Below, in pieces: positions 1 to 8,337 of a DNA stretch of 64,000 nucleotides. The translations under genes were made by a program, and so were the position numbers. The DNA comes from CAUTNA01 sp964371145 (GTDB lineage: Bacteria > Pseudomonadota > Alphaproteobacteria > Rs-D84): contig CAYJKO010000001.1 in the NCBI GenBank assembly GCA_964371145.1, forward strand, positions 144,944-208,943, read 5' to 3'. Position 1 is the stretch's first letter. Each line of letters opens with the position of its first letter. Under the pieces are notes generated by a model. The model was not told the DNA's origin, ran no database searches, and saw nothing but the letters and a program-made list of their open reading frames with translations.

Positions 1-213
1 AGATGCCCAAATGACCAAGCATGCTTTTGCGCAAAATTTAGCAAATCTCCAAAAAGATGTTTGGTGATAAGAATATACGTTCCCGTGGGGCGTGTCCATC
101 ATTGTCATATCACGTTCTGGGAAAATTAATACAATTTTCTGCCATATAAAACGTGCTGGATACGTAATTAAAGCCCACAGCGATGTAAAATATCTGGTTA
201 TAAAATTCATCAT
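1..213 (-). CDS. Partial hypothetical protein, 5' end only
   Basis: Only the first 71 codons are visible; the gene runs off the left edge. Its ATG overlaps the TGA of the methyltransferase gene before it (shared ATGA), so the two are probably translationally coupled. A second ATG follows immediately. The N-terminus is basic and aromatic with two weakly hydrophobic stretches (about residues 11-31), and a further hydrophobic stretch begins near residue 57. A membrane-associated protein is likely. No family is recognised from this fragment. Confidence 0.6.
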   Translation of the reverse strand, partial: MMNFITRYFTSLWALITYPARFIWQKIVLIFPERDMTMMDTPHGNVYSYHQTSFWRFAKFCAKACLVIWAS

Positions 214-908
214 AGCGTGTTTACTATATACAAATCATTGTCAATAGTCAAGCCCTGGCGTAAAACTCTTTCGTCATTCATGTTTATGCCAGAAAATATA
301 GTTGTGCCAGTTTTTACGCCCAGTCTGGCGCCAATTAAAACACGTTCGGCAGTGTTGTTTTTACTGAACAATGGTAATATTTTAATTGCTCCGAACGTTG
401 GCGATAGTGCGGATATTATTTCAGATGTGCACAATGCGTCGGCGATAATGCAAATGTTCCCGCGGGGTTTTACGCGTTTCATACATAATTTTATCCATTT
501 GGTTAAATCTGTATTATGATGAGCATTGTGTTTCGCGTTTGTGCCCTTGAAATATGGCGGATTGGTTAAGACTAAATCAAACGTGTCGTCCGTTTTCCAT
601 TTAAATATATCTGAATGCACAATGTTTATATTTGCATTATTTAATTTTGTGTTTTTATTTAATGCGTCTATCATATCGTCAGATATTTCAACCGCGGTTA
701 TGTTTGCGTCATTATTATAGTAAAGATAAGACAATGATACCCCGCCCGTCCCTGCGCCCACGTCCAAAACATTTTTTGCGCGTCCCGCAAACGCCGCCAA
801 CCATACCGCATCTGATGTCGGATTATATTTAGATTGGTAAAATTTAACGCGTTCACCAATTATTGTAAAAAAGTCTTGTTTTTCTTTCATCTTTGCATAA
901 TAATTCAT
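210..908 (-). CDS. N6-adenine methyltransferase, TrmN6-like
   Basis: This is a class I SAM-dependent methyltransferase. Motif I reads VLDVGAGTGG and the catalytic motif is NPPY, typical of enzymes that methylate an exocyclic amino group such as N6 of adenine. The segment before motif I (GERVKFYQSKYNPTSDAVWLAA) matches the layout of the tRNA1(Val) A37 methyltransferase family, where a conserved stretch precedes a D-x-VLLAA helix. The start used gives 232 aa. A second ATG at 890 gives 226 aa and is equally possible, since neither has a strong Shine-Dalgarno sequence. The longest frame would start at 956 inside the divergent gene and is unlikely. The stop overlaps the next minus-strand gene by ATGA. 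The RNA substrate is inferred from family only. Confidence 0.8.
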   Translation of the reverse strand: MNYYAKMKEKQDFFTIIGERVKFYQSKYNPTSDAVWLAAFAGRAKNVLDVGAGTGGVSLSYLYYNNDANITAVEISDDMIDALNKNTKLNNANINIVHSDIFKWKTDDTFDLVLTNPPYFKGTNAKHNAHHNTDLTKWIKLCMKRVKPRGNICIIADALCTSEIISALSPTFGAIKILPLFSKNNTAERVLIGARLGVKTGTTIFSGINMNDERVLRQGLTIDNDLYIVNTL

Positions 909-929
909 AAAAAATAAAAAGGCAAGTTT

Positions 930-1955
930 ATGTTTGATGTATCTTTGATCGTGCAAACTGCGATCAGCAGTTTTAATAATGCCGCATTGGCGGCCCCGAC
1001 TTTTTTTTGGTCTGCTTTGTTGGCGTTGCCATTATTTATATTAGTTTATAAATTTGGAGCCAAAATAAACCAAAGTATTGATTGGGATGGGTTAAAAAAT
1101 CATAGTTTGCAAAAATTTGGATTGGCATTTTGTTCTGAAATCATATTGTTTTTTTGGTTAATTATTATGCGCGCAGATTATAATGTTATTCGTGATGAAT
1201 ATACGGCTGTGCCTTTTGTTTTATCTGGACTTTTGTTTTTATTGACGGCGTCAATTGTTCAAAAAATGCGAATGCTGAATATAAAAATGCCGCAATTTTG
1301 GAATAATTTAAAATATAAAAAATTATATACATTAATTATTGTATTGTTGGTGTCTTTGATTGCGGGCGTGTCCGGTAAACCAGATTTATGGATTGGTGTT
1401 TTGCAAGGCGGCGCGGTTTTGTCCGGTGCGATATTGGGTGCAAATAAAAAACGTAATTTCAAAGTAGTGTCATTGAATGTATTGTTTTTATTAACGTCTG
1501 TAATATTAATTTTGATGCAACCTGAATTATTCAGATTTGGTCAATTGGGGTCTTTGACATATGTTCATTTGATTGCTTTGGTTTTATTATGCGCCCTGTC
1601 CGTTGCGATATTGGTGTCCAGAAATATTAAACCAAAAGGCATTGTTCGTGAAAGCGCATATAAAAAATTAAGATGGTTGACACGTGGTTTGATATTTTGT
1701 GCTTTGGCTTTGTTCTTTTTAACAGAATCTGTTCCGGTTTTCTTGGGTTTGATGGCTTTGTTATTTTTTGTATTTGCTTTTTGCGTTCAACATAAAAAAT
1801 CATTGCCAAATAAATTTTCTGTTTTATTGTGGATGTATTTAATAGGCGGTTTTGGTGTGTTAATTTCTGTGCCTGTGATTACCGTTATTGCGATATTATA
1901 TTTTCTGGAAATGCAACCAGAAACAAAAATAAAACAAGCCAAATTTTTGTTATAA
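930..1955 (+). CDS. Polytopic inner-membrane protein, unknown function
   Basis: This 341-residue protein is almost entirely hydrophobic, with roughly nine or ten membrane-spanning segments separated by short Lys/Arg-rich loops. It starts at ATG 930 with an AAGG element 8 nt upstream. It is divergent from the methyltransferase gene with only about 20 bp between the starts. It lies 85 bp before lpxA on the same strand with no terminator visible between them, so it could be cotranscribed with lipid A genes. I do not recognise a transporter signature or catalytic motif. A role in envelope biogenesis would be a guess from position alone. Confidence 0.7.
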   Translation: MFDVSLIVQTAISSFNNAALAAPTFFWSALLALPLFILVYKFGAKINQSIDWDGLKNHSLQKFGLAFCSEIILFFWLIIMRADYNVIRDEYTAVPFVLSGLLFLLTASIVQKMRMLNIKMPQFWNNLKYKKLYTLIIVLLVSLIAGVSGKPDLWIGVLQGGAVLSGAILGANKKRNFKVVSLNVLFLLTSVILILMQPELFRFGQLGSLTYVHLIALVLLCALSVAILVSRNIKPKGIVRESAYKKLRWLTRGLIFCALALFFLTESVPVFLGLMALLFFVFAFCVQHKKSLPNKFSVLLWMYLIGGFGVLISVPVITVIAILYFLEMQPETKIKQAKFLL

Positions 1956-2040
1956 TTCGTTATATATATTTAATTTTATTTGCGCGAAAGATGATATATC
2001 ATATATCTTATAAATTAATAAATTTTTAAGGTGAAATAAA

Positions 2041-2829
2041 ATGATACATCCAAGCGCAGTTATACATCCAAATGCTAAAATTGGTGAAAATTGTAAAATC
2101 GGACCTTTTTGTGTAATTGGTGAAAACGTCACATTGGGCGACCGTGTTGAATTAATTTCAAATGTTGTTTTGGATGGGAAAACATCCATCGGAGACGATT
2201 CTATTGTATATCCTTTTGCGGTTTTGGGTGTCATGAGCCAAGATTTAAAATGGCAAGATGAAAATACTATGACCGGATTGCGTATCGGCAAAAGATGCAG
2301 AATCCGCGAATATGTGACTATTCATTCTGGGACACCTGCATCAGATGGAACCGTGTTGGGTGACGATTGTCAGATTATGGTTAATGCACATATAGGTCAT
2401 GATTGCAAAGTTGGAAATGGCGTTGTTATGTCTAATTTGGTTCAAATCGCAGGACACGTAGAAATCGAAGACAATGTTATTATGTCGGGTGGTTCTATGG
2501 CTTTGCAATTTGTAAGAATTGGCAGAAATGCTTTCATCGGTGGTATGTCGGGTGTCGGTAATGATGTTTTGCCATATGCAATTTATGACGGTACTCCGCG
2601 TGCAGTTTACAGAACGATTAATCGTGTCGGTTTAACCAGACATGGATTCACATCCGAAGATATTCATGCTATTCACGCGGTATACAGCGCTGTGTTCAAA
2701 GGCACAGATGGTACGGTTGCTGACAGATTGTCCAAAATTCGCAAAGACGTTAAAAACAATAAATATGCAATGGATGCAATAGATTTTATTGAAAACAGAT
2801 CAAAACGCGGAATCGGAAAAGCAGAATAA
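2041..2829 (+). CDS. lpxA: UDP-N-acetylglucosamine acyltransferase LpxA
   Basis: This enzyme carries out the first step of lipid A synthesis, transfer of a 3-hydroxyacyl chain from acyl-ACP to the 3-OH of UDP-GlcNAc in the cytoplasm. The 262-aa length is normal. Residues 1-180 or so are left-handed beta-helix hexapeptide repeats (for example HPNAKIGENCKIGPF). The catalytic His is in NAHIGHDC at residue 120, equivalent to E. coli His125. The C-terminal part is the helical region that binds acyl-ACP. The ATG follows an AAGGTG ribosome site. The lpxB start abuts the stop directly. In many alphaproteobacteria lpxI lies between lpxA and lpxB; here it does not. Confidence 0.97.
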   Translation: MIHPSAVIHPNAKIGENCKIGPFCVIGENVTLGDRVELISNVVLDGKTSIGDDSIVYPFAVLGVMSQDLKWQDENTMTGLRIGKRCRIREYVTIHSGTPASDGTVLGDDCQIMVNAHIGHDCKVGNGVVMSNLVQIAGHVEIEDNVIMSGGSMALQFVRIGRNAFIGGMSGVGNDVLPYAIYDGTPRAVYRTINRVGLTRHGFTSEDIHAIHAVYSAVFKGTDGTVADRLSKIRKDVKNNKYAMDAIDFIENRSKRGIGKAE

Positions 2830-3948
2830 ATGACAAATAATAAAATATTTATTATCGCGGGTGAAGTGTCCGGTGATGTATTGGGCGCAAAAATTATGGC
2901 GCAGATGCCAAACGTTTCTTTTTCTGGTATTGGTGGCGAAAATATGCAAGCGTGCGGATTGGATATGTTATTTCCTTTGTCCGATTTGGCCGTTATGGGT
3001 TTTGTAGAAGTCTTGGCAAATGCGCGAACTTTGACCCGTCGCATTAATCAAACGATTGACGCGATTGTTGAATTAAAACCGAAAATTGTTTTGACGATAG
3101 ATTCCCCAAGTTTTGCAAAACGAGTAATTCGAGGTGTTAAAAAACGTGGTGGTAAATTACCGAAATTTTACCATGTCGTTGCACCACAAGTTTGGGCATG
3201 GGGCGCAAAGAGGGCCAAAAAATTCCCAGAAATATTTGATAAATTATATTCTTTTTTTGAATTCGAAGTGCCGTATTTCACGAAATATGGTTTGGATACT
3301 GTGGCGGTTGGTCACCCGATATCCGAAGGTTTAATCGGATATAAAAATAAATCGAATTCTAAATCAAATAATAAAAAAATTATGGCTTTGATGCCGGGCA
3401 GCAGATTAAGCGAAGTAAAAAAATTATTGCCTTTGTTTAAATCGGTTGTGGAAAAAACAGGCGATAACAAATATGAATTTGTTATACCAACCGTTGAAAC
3501 AACGAAACAATATATTTCGGATTATACAAAAAATTGGACAATCCGCCCCACTTTGATTTCTGCGAAAGACAGGTATGATTTGTATTCAAATACTTTTGTT
3601 GCAATCGCCGCCAGCGGTACGGTTACGGCTGAATTGGCGATGATGCATATCCCAACCGTGGTTGTTTATAAAATGAATAAAATTACAACATTTTTGGCCA
3701 AACGTGTAATTAAAACAAAATGGGTTTCATTGGTAAATATTTTATTACAAAAAACGGTATATCCAGAATTATTGGGTGAATTGGCGACCGATAAAAATAT
3801 TTTAAATGAAATAAACAAATTCGAAGACGCGGGTCATCGACAAAAAATAATAGCCGAATTGACGGTTGCGGATAAAATGTGGTGTCATGATAATAAAACG
3901 CCGCCCAGCAAAAAAATAGCAATTGATATATTGAAAAATTTAAAATAA
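2830..3948 (+). CDS. lpxB: Lipid-A-disaccharide synthase LpxB
   Basis: This GT19 family glycosyltransferase joins UDP-2,3-diacylglucosamine and 2,3-diacylglucosamine 1-phosphate (lipid X) into the lipid A disaccharide at the inner face of the cytoplasmic membrane. Family motifs are visible: GEVSGDVLGA near the N-terminus, FSGIGG, VMGFVEVL, HVVAPQVWAWG, LMPGSRLSEV and ASGTVTAEL. At 372 aa it is of normal length. The ATG is the first base triplet after the lpxA TAA, so translation is probably coupled. A hairpin terminator shared with the convergent gene follows. Confidence 0.97.
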   Translation: MTNNKIFIIAGEVSGDVLGAKIMAQMPNVSFSGIGGENMQACGLDMLFPLSDLAVMGFVEVLANARTLTRRINQTIDAIVELKPKIVLTIDSPSFAKRVIRGVKKRGGKLPKFYHVVAPQVWAWGAKRAKKFPEIFDKLYSFFEFEVPYFTKYGLDTVAVGHPISEGLIGYKNKSNSKSNNKKIMALMPGSRLSEVKKLLPLFKSVVEKTGDNKYEFVIPTVETTKQYISDYTKNWTIRPTLISAKDRYDLYSNTFVAIAASGTVTAELAMMHIPTVVVYKMNKITTFLAKRVIKTKWVSLVNILLQKTVYPELLGELATDKNILNEINKFEDAGHRQKIIAELTVADKMWCHDNKTPPSKKIAIDILKNLK

Positions 3949-3950
3949 AA

Positions 3951-3971
3951 AAAACGTCATTTTGACGTTTT
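3951..3971. terminator. Bidirectional terminator between lpxB and family A copy 1
   Basis: A 9-bp perfect inverted repeat AAAACGTCA / TGACGTTTT with a 3-nt loop, flanked by A-runs on the left and T-runs on the right, sits between the two convergent stop codons. It can terminate both transcripts. Confidence 0.85.
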
Positions 3972-3979
3972 TTTATTTA

Positions 3980-6490
3980 TTATGTTCCTTCTGGAATTAA
4001 TGATTCTTGGATGGATGTCAAGCTTCCACCGGTACATTTCTTTGCGTCTTCATCATAGGATGTTCCCAATGGGCATACTTGATTCTTTTCAAGGTTTTCA
4101 ATGCTCTGGATACACCAATCTGCCTCGTCTGGGGTTGATGTTTTTATTGTGTCTGTATTGGTGCATGCACGGTTATTTGGCTGGGTTGGATTGCCGTTAA
4201 TAGGCATTGCAGACACGCATTTAACAGAAGTTCCGTTTATGCTGCGTCTGGCGCCATTTTCCCAACACAAGCATGCGCCCCAGCTGGCTGTATCTATGCT
4301 GGCTGAATAATTGCGTGGACACATATTTTCGCCATCGAATACCCCGTATATGGACGCCAAATCAACATAATTTGCCAAACGGACTTCTTGGGGTGCCGAA
4401 GCGAACATAGGGTTATTAAAATTCGCAGAACATATATCTGAAGTTTGATATGATAATTCTTTAAGATTTTTTAACTGTGTAAAGCGGCCTTGTAATGTTG
4501 CGCATTGTGCGGTTAATATATCCAATATTTGATTGTATACTTCCGTTGCGATTCCTGTGTCGCGTATTTTATGTTCTTCAAAAGTATTTGTATTATTTGT
4601 TATTCCGTATTCTGCGTTTGAACCGATTACGTTTTTATCAAATCCACCGAATACTTCTTCTATTATTTCTGGTGCGGAACATGCATCAATTGTTGCCAAT
4701 TGATTTGCACATTCTGATGTGTATGTGCCAGATTCCACGCCGTCGGTAGTCCTTCTTAATGAAAACCAATCCAGAGCGTGCCCACCAGTAAACAGACCGC
4801 TGTATGGATAATAAAAGTTTTGGTACCCTGTTCCGCCATATTTATCAAAGCATTGTTGTGCAACTGCGCGACATGCGGAAATTGTGTCGGTTTTTTCCAA
4901 ATTATCTACGTACATTTCCAATATATTATTATCAAACATATTGTTACAAGAATCAACGTACTCTTGGCATACGGCAGAATTTAATGCGATTTTATTTGGT
5001 TGTAATAATGTATTGCTTTCGGTTGATAATTCAGACATAGCGGCGTCCAGAATGCTTTCATTGTTTGCATAGCACGATGAAATGAAATCAAAACATCCGC
5101 CTTTGATTTCTTGGACTTTTGATTTTTGTGCATAAAATATATCCAGCATAGCTTTATCCAGATAATCTGACCAGACTTCGTCCGCATTTTCTACGCATTT
5201 GTTTAGTGCAGGTTCAGCAAACTTTTTTACACGATTTTCAAAATTATTTACAAAATCTTGATTGTTAGAATTTTGAGACAGCTTTTGTTCAGACATATTT
5301 TCGCCGTATGTAAAGCTTAATAAACTTTCTAATTCATAAAAACGAACGACGCCCGCAATTGGTTCGCCCGTTGTTAAATCGATAAATTCTCCGTTGTCCA
5401 AACATTTTCTGTAATCTGTGCCGCAAACTTCTTCGCTGAGCACTGCGGATTCAACGTTCGCCAGACAAGTTGCAAAATCATCTGAATTTAATTTTTGACG
5501 ATTTTCTATTCGTGCTAAATCCAATAATGCGCTGCTTTCGTAAACACCGGCTGTTAATTTTTTTTGATTTTCTTTTAATGCGGATTCAACCGTATTGCAA
5601 TCTTGTTCCACCGCCATTAAATATGCGGTTACTGCGCGTTGCAGGGATGCGTCATTGCAATCTGCGCGTACAGCGTCGCGACATTGTGGATATACGGCGG
5701 TGTATAAATTTTGGCCGTTATAAGCCGCAATTGTTTGACCCGTGTCTGCGGTTCCAAATGAATTTGCGGTATCAAAAGACAAATCAATGTAATTTAAATC
5801 TGAATAATTGCCGCTGACGTTTGTATCTTCGCCACGGATAGAATTCATAATAGCTTGTAACAAAGCCTTGGAATCTGAACCATCTTCGGTCAATGCGTTT
5901 TCGCCGTCGGACGCTGTTTTCATAGCCAATGCTTGTTCTGTGGTTAAACCAACTGCGTCTAAATTTTCTACGAATACGGTTAATTGTTCGCTGGCTTCTT
6001 CCATGATGGACTGTGCTTCTGTCATATCAAACACGCGGTCGCTGCAAGAACAGCGGCGAAAAGTGTCATTTTTAAATTCGCAGAATTGATCCATGCATGT
6101 AAAGTATGCGGTTCTGCATTGTTCGTATTCTAATCCTGTGTTTGTTTGTGTGGCAGAACGTGATACAATTGATTTGTTTGGTGTATTTGTTGAAACCGCA
6201 GAATTTCTGGCCGTTATGCTTTGTTGGGCAATAGGTGTGGTGTTTGTTCGTGTATTGATTGTTGCCGAACGAGCAGAAGACGCAACATTGTTTGCTGTGC
6301 GTGTGGGGGCAGATGTTGTGCGAGTTGTTGTTTTGACCGCGCTGCGATTTATTGATGTATTTATGTTATTAGACTCGACAGATGATCTGGATATTGTATT
6401 TGTATCGCGTGTTGCAGCGTCCGCAAAGTGCGTAAATATTAAAATTGGCAATACAAATATTAGATTCTTTTTCATCATTGGTTTAATCAT
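3980..6490 (-). CDS. Secreted Cys-rich protein, family A copy 1 (836 aa)
   Basis: This is a large exported protein of unknown function. Residues 1-26 form a Sec signal peptide (Lys pair, hydrophobic core, likely cleavage after ADA). Residues 27-118 are low-complexity Ser/Thr/Asn/Arg sequence with RSA-type motifs. The conserved part opens with C-x6-CMDQFC-x4-NDTFRRC-x-CS and carries many further cysteines. The same signature, and collinear cysteines after it, occur in the 821-aa and 800-aa proteins at 39581 and 43440, so the three are paralogs. This copy is the most diverged and stands alone, without a family B partner. The first ATG is used; ATG at 6478 or 6475 would keep the signal peptide. 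No enzyme motif was recognised. The cysteine pattern suggests disulfides outside the cytoplasm. Confidence 0.85.
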   Translation of the reverse strand: MIKPMMKKNLIFVLPILIFTHFADAATRDTNTISRSSVESNNINTSINRSAVKTTTRTTSAPTRTANNVASSARSATINTRTNTTPIAQQSITARNSAVSTNTPNKSIVSRSATQTNTGLEYEQCRTAYFTCMDQFCEFKNDTFRRCSCSDRVFDMTEAQSIMEEASEQLTVFVENLDAVGLTTEQALAMKTASDGENALTEDGSDSKALLQAIMNSIRGEDTNVSGNYSDLNYIDLSFDTANSFGTADTGQTIAAYNGQNLYTAVYPQCRDAVRADCNDASLQRAVTAYLMAVEQDCNTVESALKENQKKLTAGVYESSALLDLARIENRQKLNSDDFATCLANVESAVLSEEVCGTDYRKCLDNGEFIDLTTGEPIAGVVRFYELESLLSFTYGENMSEQKLSQNSNNQDFVNNFENRVKKFAEPALNKCVENADEVWSDYLDKAMLDIFYAQKSKVQEIKGGCFDFISSCYANNESILDAAMSELSTESNTLLQPNKIALNSAVCQEYVDSCNNMFDNNILEMYVDNLEKTDTISACRAVAQQCFDKYGGTGYQNFYYPYSGLFTGGHALDWFSLRRTTDGVESGTYTSECANQLATIDACSAPEIIEEVFGGFDKNVIGSNAEYGITNNTNTFEEHKIRDTGIATEVYNQILDILTAQCATLQGRFTQLKNLKELSYQTSDICSANFNNPMFASAPQEVRLANYVDLASIYGVFDGENMCPRNYSASIDTASWGACLCWENGARRSINGTSVKCVSAMPINGNPTQPNNRACTNTDTIKTSTPDEADWCIQSIENLEKNQVCPLGTSYDEDAKKCTGGSLTSIQESLIPEGT

Positions 6491-6543
6491 AGCAAATTTA
6501 CGATTTTTTACGCAAGCGATATTTTACAAATAGTCCAATAAAA

Positions 6544-6567
6544 AAAAGGCATAAAAATATGCCTTTT
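6544..6567 (-). terminator. Rho-independent terminator
   Basis: A 9-bp inverted repeat (AAAAGGCAT / ATGCCTTTT) is followed, in the minus direction, by a run of seven T. It ends the 6572-7081 transcript. Confidence 0.75.
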
Positions 6568-6571
6568 GAAA

Positions 6572-7081
6572 TTATTTCGTTTTGTATACTTGGTTTACTT
6601 TTAATTCGACCAATCTTTGATATCTGTGAATACCTAAAATGTTCGTAATATCAAATTCTTTCAAAGATTTTTTATCTATATCCGATAAAACATTGAATAA
6701 AATTTTTCTGGCTTTTGATGAAAAAAACAAATGTGATTGTATTCCATCCATTTTTAACACGCTGTTTAATACACTGAACAATATTTGTTTTGTGTGTTTT
6801 GGGGACGATTTGATATTGTCAATAGCGGTCAAAACAAATAATTCTTTTTTATTTTGGTTTGATTCATTATATCTGGCGGACAACAAAGGAATTAAATGTT
6901 TTTTTAATGAATCTGTCGCCATCCATGCGTTAACGGATGAAGTTGGGTTTAAATCAATATTGTTAAGATGTGGAAATTGCCAAGATGTTTCGATTGATTT
7001 TTCATCTTTTGTGAAATCATTGAACAGGTCTTTCAAATCTGATGCAGTTTCAAGTGTTTTTTTGTCTGCGAAATTTATCAT
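6572..7081 (-). CDS. Hypothetical cytoplasmic protein (169 aa)
   Basis: The gene has an ATG start with an AAGGA ribosome site 8 nt upstream and its own terminator. The product has no signal peptide or membrane segment. It is rich in Lys, Asn and Leu and appears mostly alpha-helical, with helices of about 15-20 residues (for example SLKKHLIPLLSARY and TKQILFSVLNSVLKM), as in small helical-repeat proteins. No family was recognised. Its AT-rich base use matches its neighbours. Confidence 0.7.
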   Translation of the reverse strand: MINFADKKTLETASDLKDLFNDFTKDEKSIETSWQFPHLNNIDLNPTSSVNAWMATDSLKKHLIPLLSARYNESNQNKKELFVLTAIDNIKSSPKHTKQILFSVLNSVLKMDGIQSHLFFSSKARKILFNVLSDIDKKSLKEFDITNILGIHRYQRLVELKVNQVYKTK

Positions 7082-7160
7082 TCTATATTCCTTTATTAAA
7101 TACTGTACAGAATTATAGCCGGTTGTCTTGTTTTGTCAAGTTATTAATGTGTAAAAAAAG

Positions 7161-7175
7161 CCCCCTTGTCGGGGG
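7161..7175 (-). terminator. Terminator after the reductase gene
   Basis: CCCCC / GGGGG stem with a 5-nt loop, flanked by an A-run on the left (T-run when read on the minus strand) and T-rich sequence on the right. The reductase stop codon lies 5 bp away. Confidence 0.8.
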
Positions 7176-7179
7176 ATTT

Positions 7180-7719
7180 TTATTTTTGAACAGAATAAAC
7201 TAAATCGGTAATACCATTGTAATTTTCAGATTTTATTAATTTTAAATTTATTGTTTTATCGCGTTCGTTAAATAATCGGACCCCGCCCCCCAATATTTTT
7301 GGCATTACGCTGATATGAACGATGTCTATTAATCCTGCATTTAAAAATTCATTTGCAACAAATGCGCCGCCACAAATCCATATGTCTTTTCCCGATTTTT
7401 CTTTGATTTGTTCTATCAATTTTTCAGGAGTTTTATTTGTAAACGTAATATCGGCGTTATCTGATCCCCAGTCTTGGTTGGTTAATACATAGCTGTGTTT
7501 GCCGGTGTACGGCCAATTGTTTGGTGATAATTCAGTTTCAATTTGGTCATACGTTGTTTTTCCCAATATAACGGTATCTATTTTGCTGTAAAATTTGTCG
7601 TAAAATCCCATGTTTTCAGGATCTGAGCCGTCCCCGCCCAACCATTCAACAGACCTGTTTTTGTCTGCGACATATCCATCCAGACTGGTTGCGATGTATA
7701 AAATAACTTTTCTATCCAT
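7180..7719 (-). CDS. Dihydrofolate reductase-like protein (RibD C-terminal domain)
   Basis: This 179-aa protein belongs to the RibD_C/DHFR-like superfamily of NADPH-binding reductases (YwjB/YyaP type). Supporting motifs are the N-terminal ATSLDGYVADKNRSVEWL, VILGKTTYDQI, IWICGGAFVANEFL and the C-terminal ISVMPKILGGGVRLF. The start ATG is preceded by AGGGAG. These stand-alone members often have no defined substrate; classical folate reduction should not be assumed. The gene is monocistronic, with a strong hairpin just after the stop. Confidence 0.85.
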   Translation of the reverse strand: MDRKVILYIATSLDGYVADKNRSVEWLGGDGSDPENMGFYDKFYSKIDTVILGKTTYDQIETELSPNNWPYTGKHSYVLTNQDWGSDNADITFTNKTPEKLIEQIKEKSGKDIWICGGAFVANEFLNAGLIDIVHISVMPKILGGGVRLFNERDKTINLKLIKSENYNGITDLVYSVQK

Positions 7720-7796
7720 ATTTTCTCCCTTTTTTTCGTATTAATTATATCATATAAAACAATCAAATCAAAAGGATTGAAGTCATTAAAAATTTT

Positions 7797-7825
7797 TTGA
7801 TTGAAAAGATATAAATATTTATATA
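7797..7825 (+). promoter_or_regulatory. Sigma70-type promoter of tRNA-Leu(CAG)
   Basis: TTGATT and TATATA are separated by 17 bp. The predicted start near 7832 coincides with the first base of a duplicated tRNA 5' fragment. Confidence 0.55.
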
Positions 7826-7831
7826 GTATGT

Positions 7832-7845
7832 GGGTGTATGGCGGA
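7832..7845 (+). repeat. 14-bp duplicate of the tRNA-Leu(CAG) 5' end
   Basis: GGGTGTATGGCGGA here is identical to the first 14 bases of the mature tRNA at 7881-7894. It sits 49 bp upstream, in the predicted 5' leader. The rest of the tRNA is not repeated, so this is a decayed partial duplication or a leader element. Confidence 0.8.
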
Positions 7846-7880
7846 CTATGAAATGCCCGCGGGTACAACTGAAAATATAT

Positions 7881-7965
7881 GGGTGTATGGCGGAATTGGT
7901 AGACGCGCTAGTTTCAGGTACTAGTGGAGCAATCCATGGAAGTTCGAGTCTTCTTATACCCACCA
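7881..7965 (+). tRNA. tRNA-Leu (anticodon CAG)
   Basis: An 85-nt class II tRNA. The acceptor stem GGGTGTA pairs with TATACCC with one G-T pair. The D-arm is GGCGGAATTGGTAGACGCGC. The anticodon stem CTAGT/ACTAG encloses loop TTCAGGT, giving anticodon CAG (codon CUG). A variable arm follows, then T-loop GTTCGAGTC. Discriminator A and the CCA end are encoded. Confidence 0.95.
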
Positions 7966-7987
7966 TTTATTTTTTTGAATTTTATGC

Positions 7988-8015
7988 TTGTAAAATATAA
8001 AAAAATAAATATAAT
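7988..8015 (+). promoter_or_regulatory. Sigma70-type promoter of tRNA-Leu(TAA)
   Basis: TTGTAA and a consensus TATAAT are separated by 16 bp, about 33 bp before the tRNA. Confidence 0.6.
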
Positions 8016-8047
8016 GTATATTGCAAATTAAATTTTGCGGTGGTTTG

Positions 8048-8134
8048 GGTCTTGTGGCGGAATGGTAGACGCTGTGGACTTAAAATCCATTGATTATTGC
8101 AATCGTGCGGGTTCAAGTCCCGCCAAGACCACCA
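8048..8134 (+). tRNA. tRNA-Leu (anticodon TAA)
   Basis: An 87-nt class II tRNA. The acceptor stem GGTCTTG pairs with CAAGACC. The anticodon stem GTGGA/TCCAT encloses loop CTTAAAA, giving anticodon TAA (codon UUA). It has a long variable arm, T-loop GGTTCAAGTCC, and an encoded CCA. Its last 14 nt are repeated 222 bp downstream as part of a 47-bp direct repeat. Confidence 0.96.
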
Positions 8135-8138
8135 AAAT

Positions 8139-8167
8139 AAAACGCCGCATTCGCGGTGTTTTTATTT
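8139..8167 (+). terminator. Terminator after tRNA-Leu(TAA)
   Basis: AACGCCG pairs with CGGTGTT (one G-T pair) around a 6-nt loop, followed by TTTATTT. An identical copy occurs at 8361-8389. Confidence 0.7.
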
Positions 8168-8304
8168 GATGGTGCGGGAACTAAACGTTCTTGCTGCGTA
8201 TGGTGCGAGTGGCGCACCAACTGCGCTTCGGTCAACCAATTTGTAACATTTATTTTCATTGCGCTGTCGCTTATTAAATAAATTAACAAATATGATTCCT
8301 TGTG

Positions 8305-8337
8305 TTTCAAAAAACAATTGTCAATTGTTTTTTGAAA
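8305..8337. repeat. 16-bp perfect palindrome with 1-nt centre
   Basis: TTTCAAAAAACAATTG and its exact reverse complement flank a single T. It lies inside the segment between the tRNA-Leu direct repeats. It lacks a GC-rich stem, so it resembles a protein-binding or cruciform site more than a terminator. Confidence 0.75.

Noticed and set aside
6093..6533. A 146-codon plus-strand frame opposite the start of family A copy 1
   Set aside because: It is antisense to a signal peptide and low-complexity region with clear paralogs. Its composition reflects the reverse complement of Thr/Ser/Arg codons, and no ribosome site is present.
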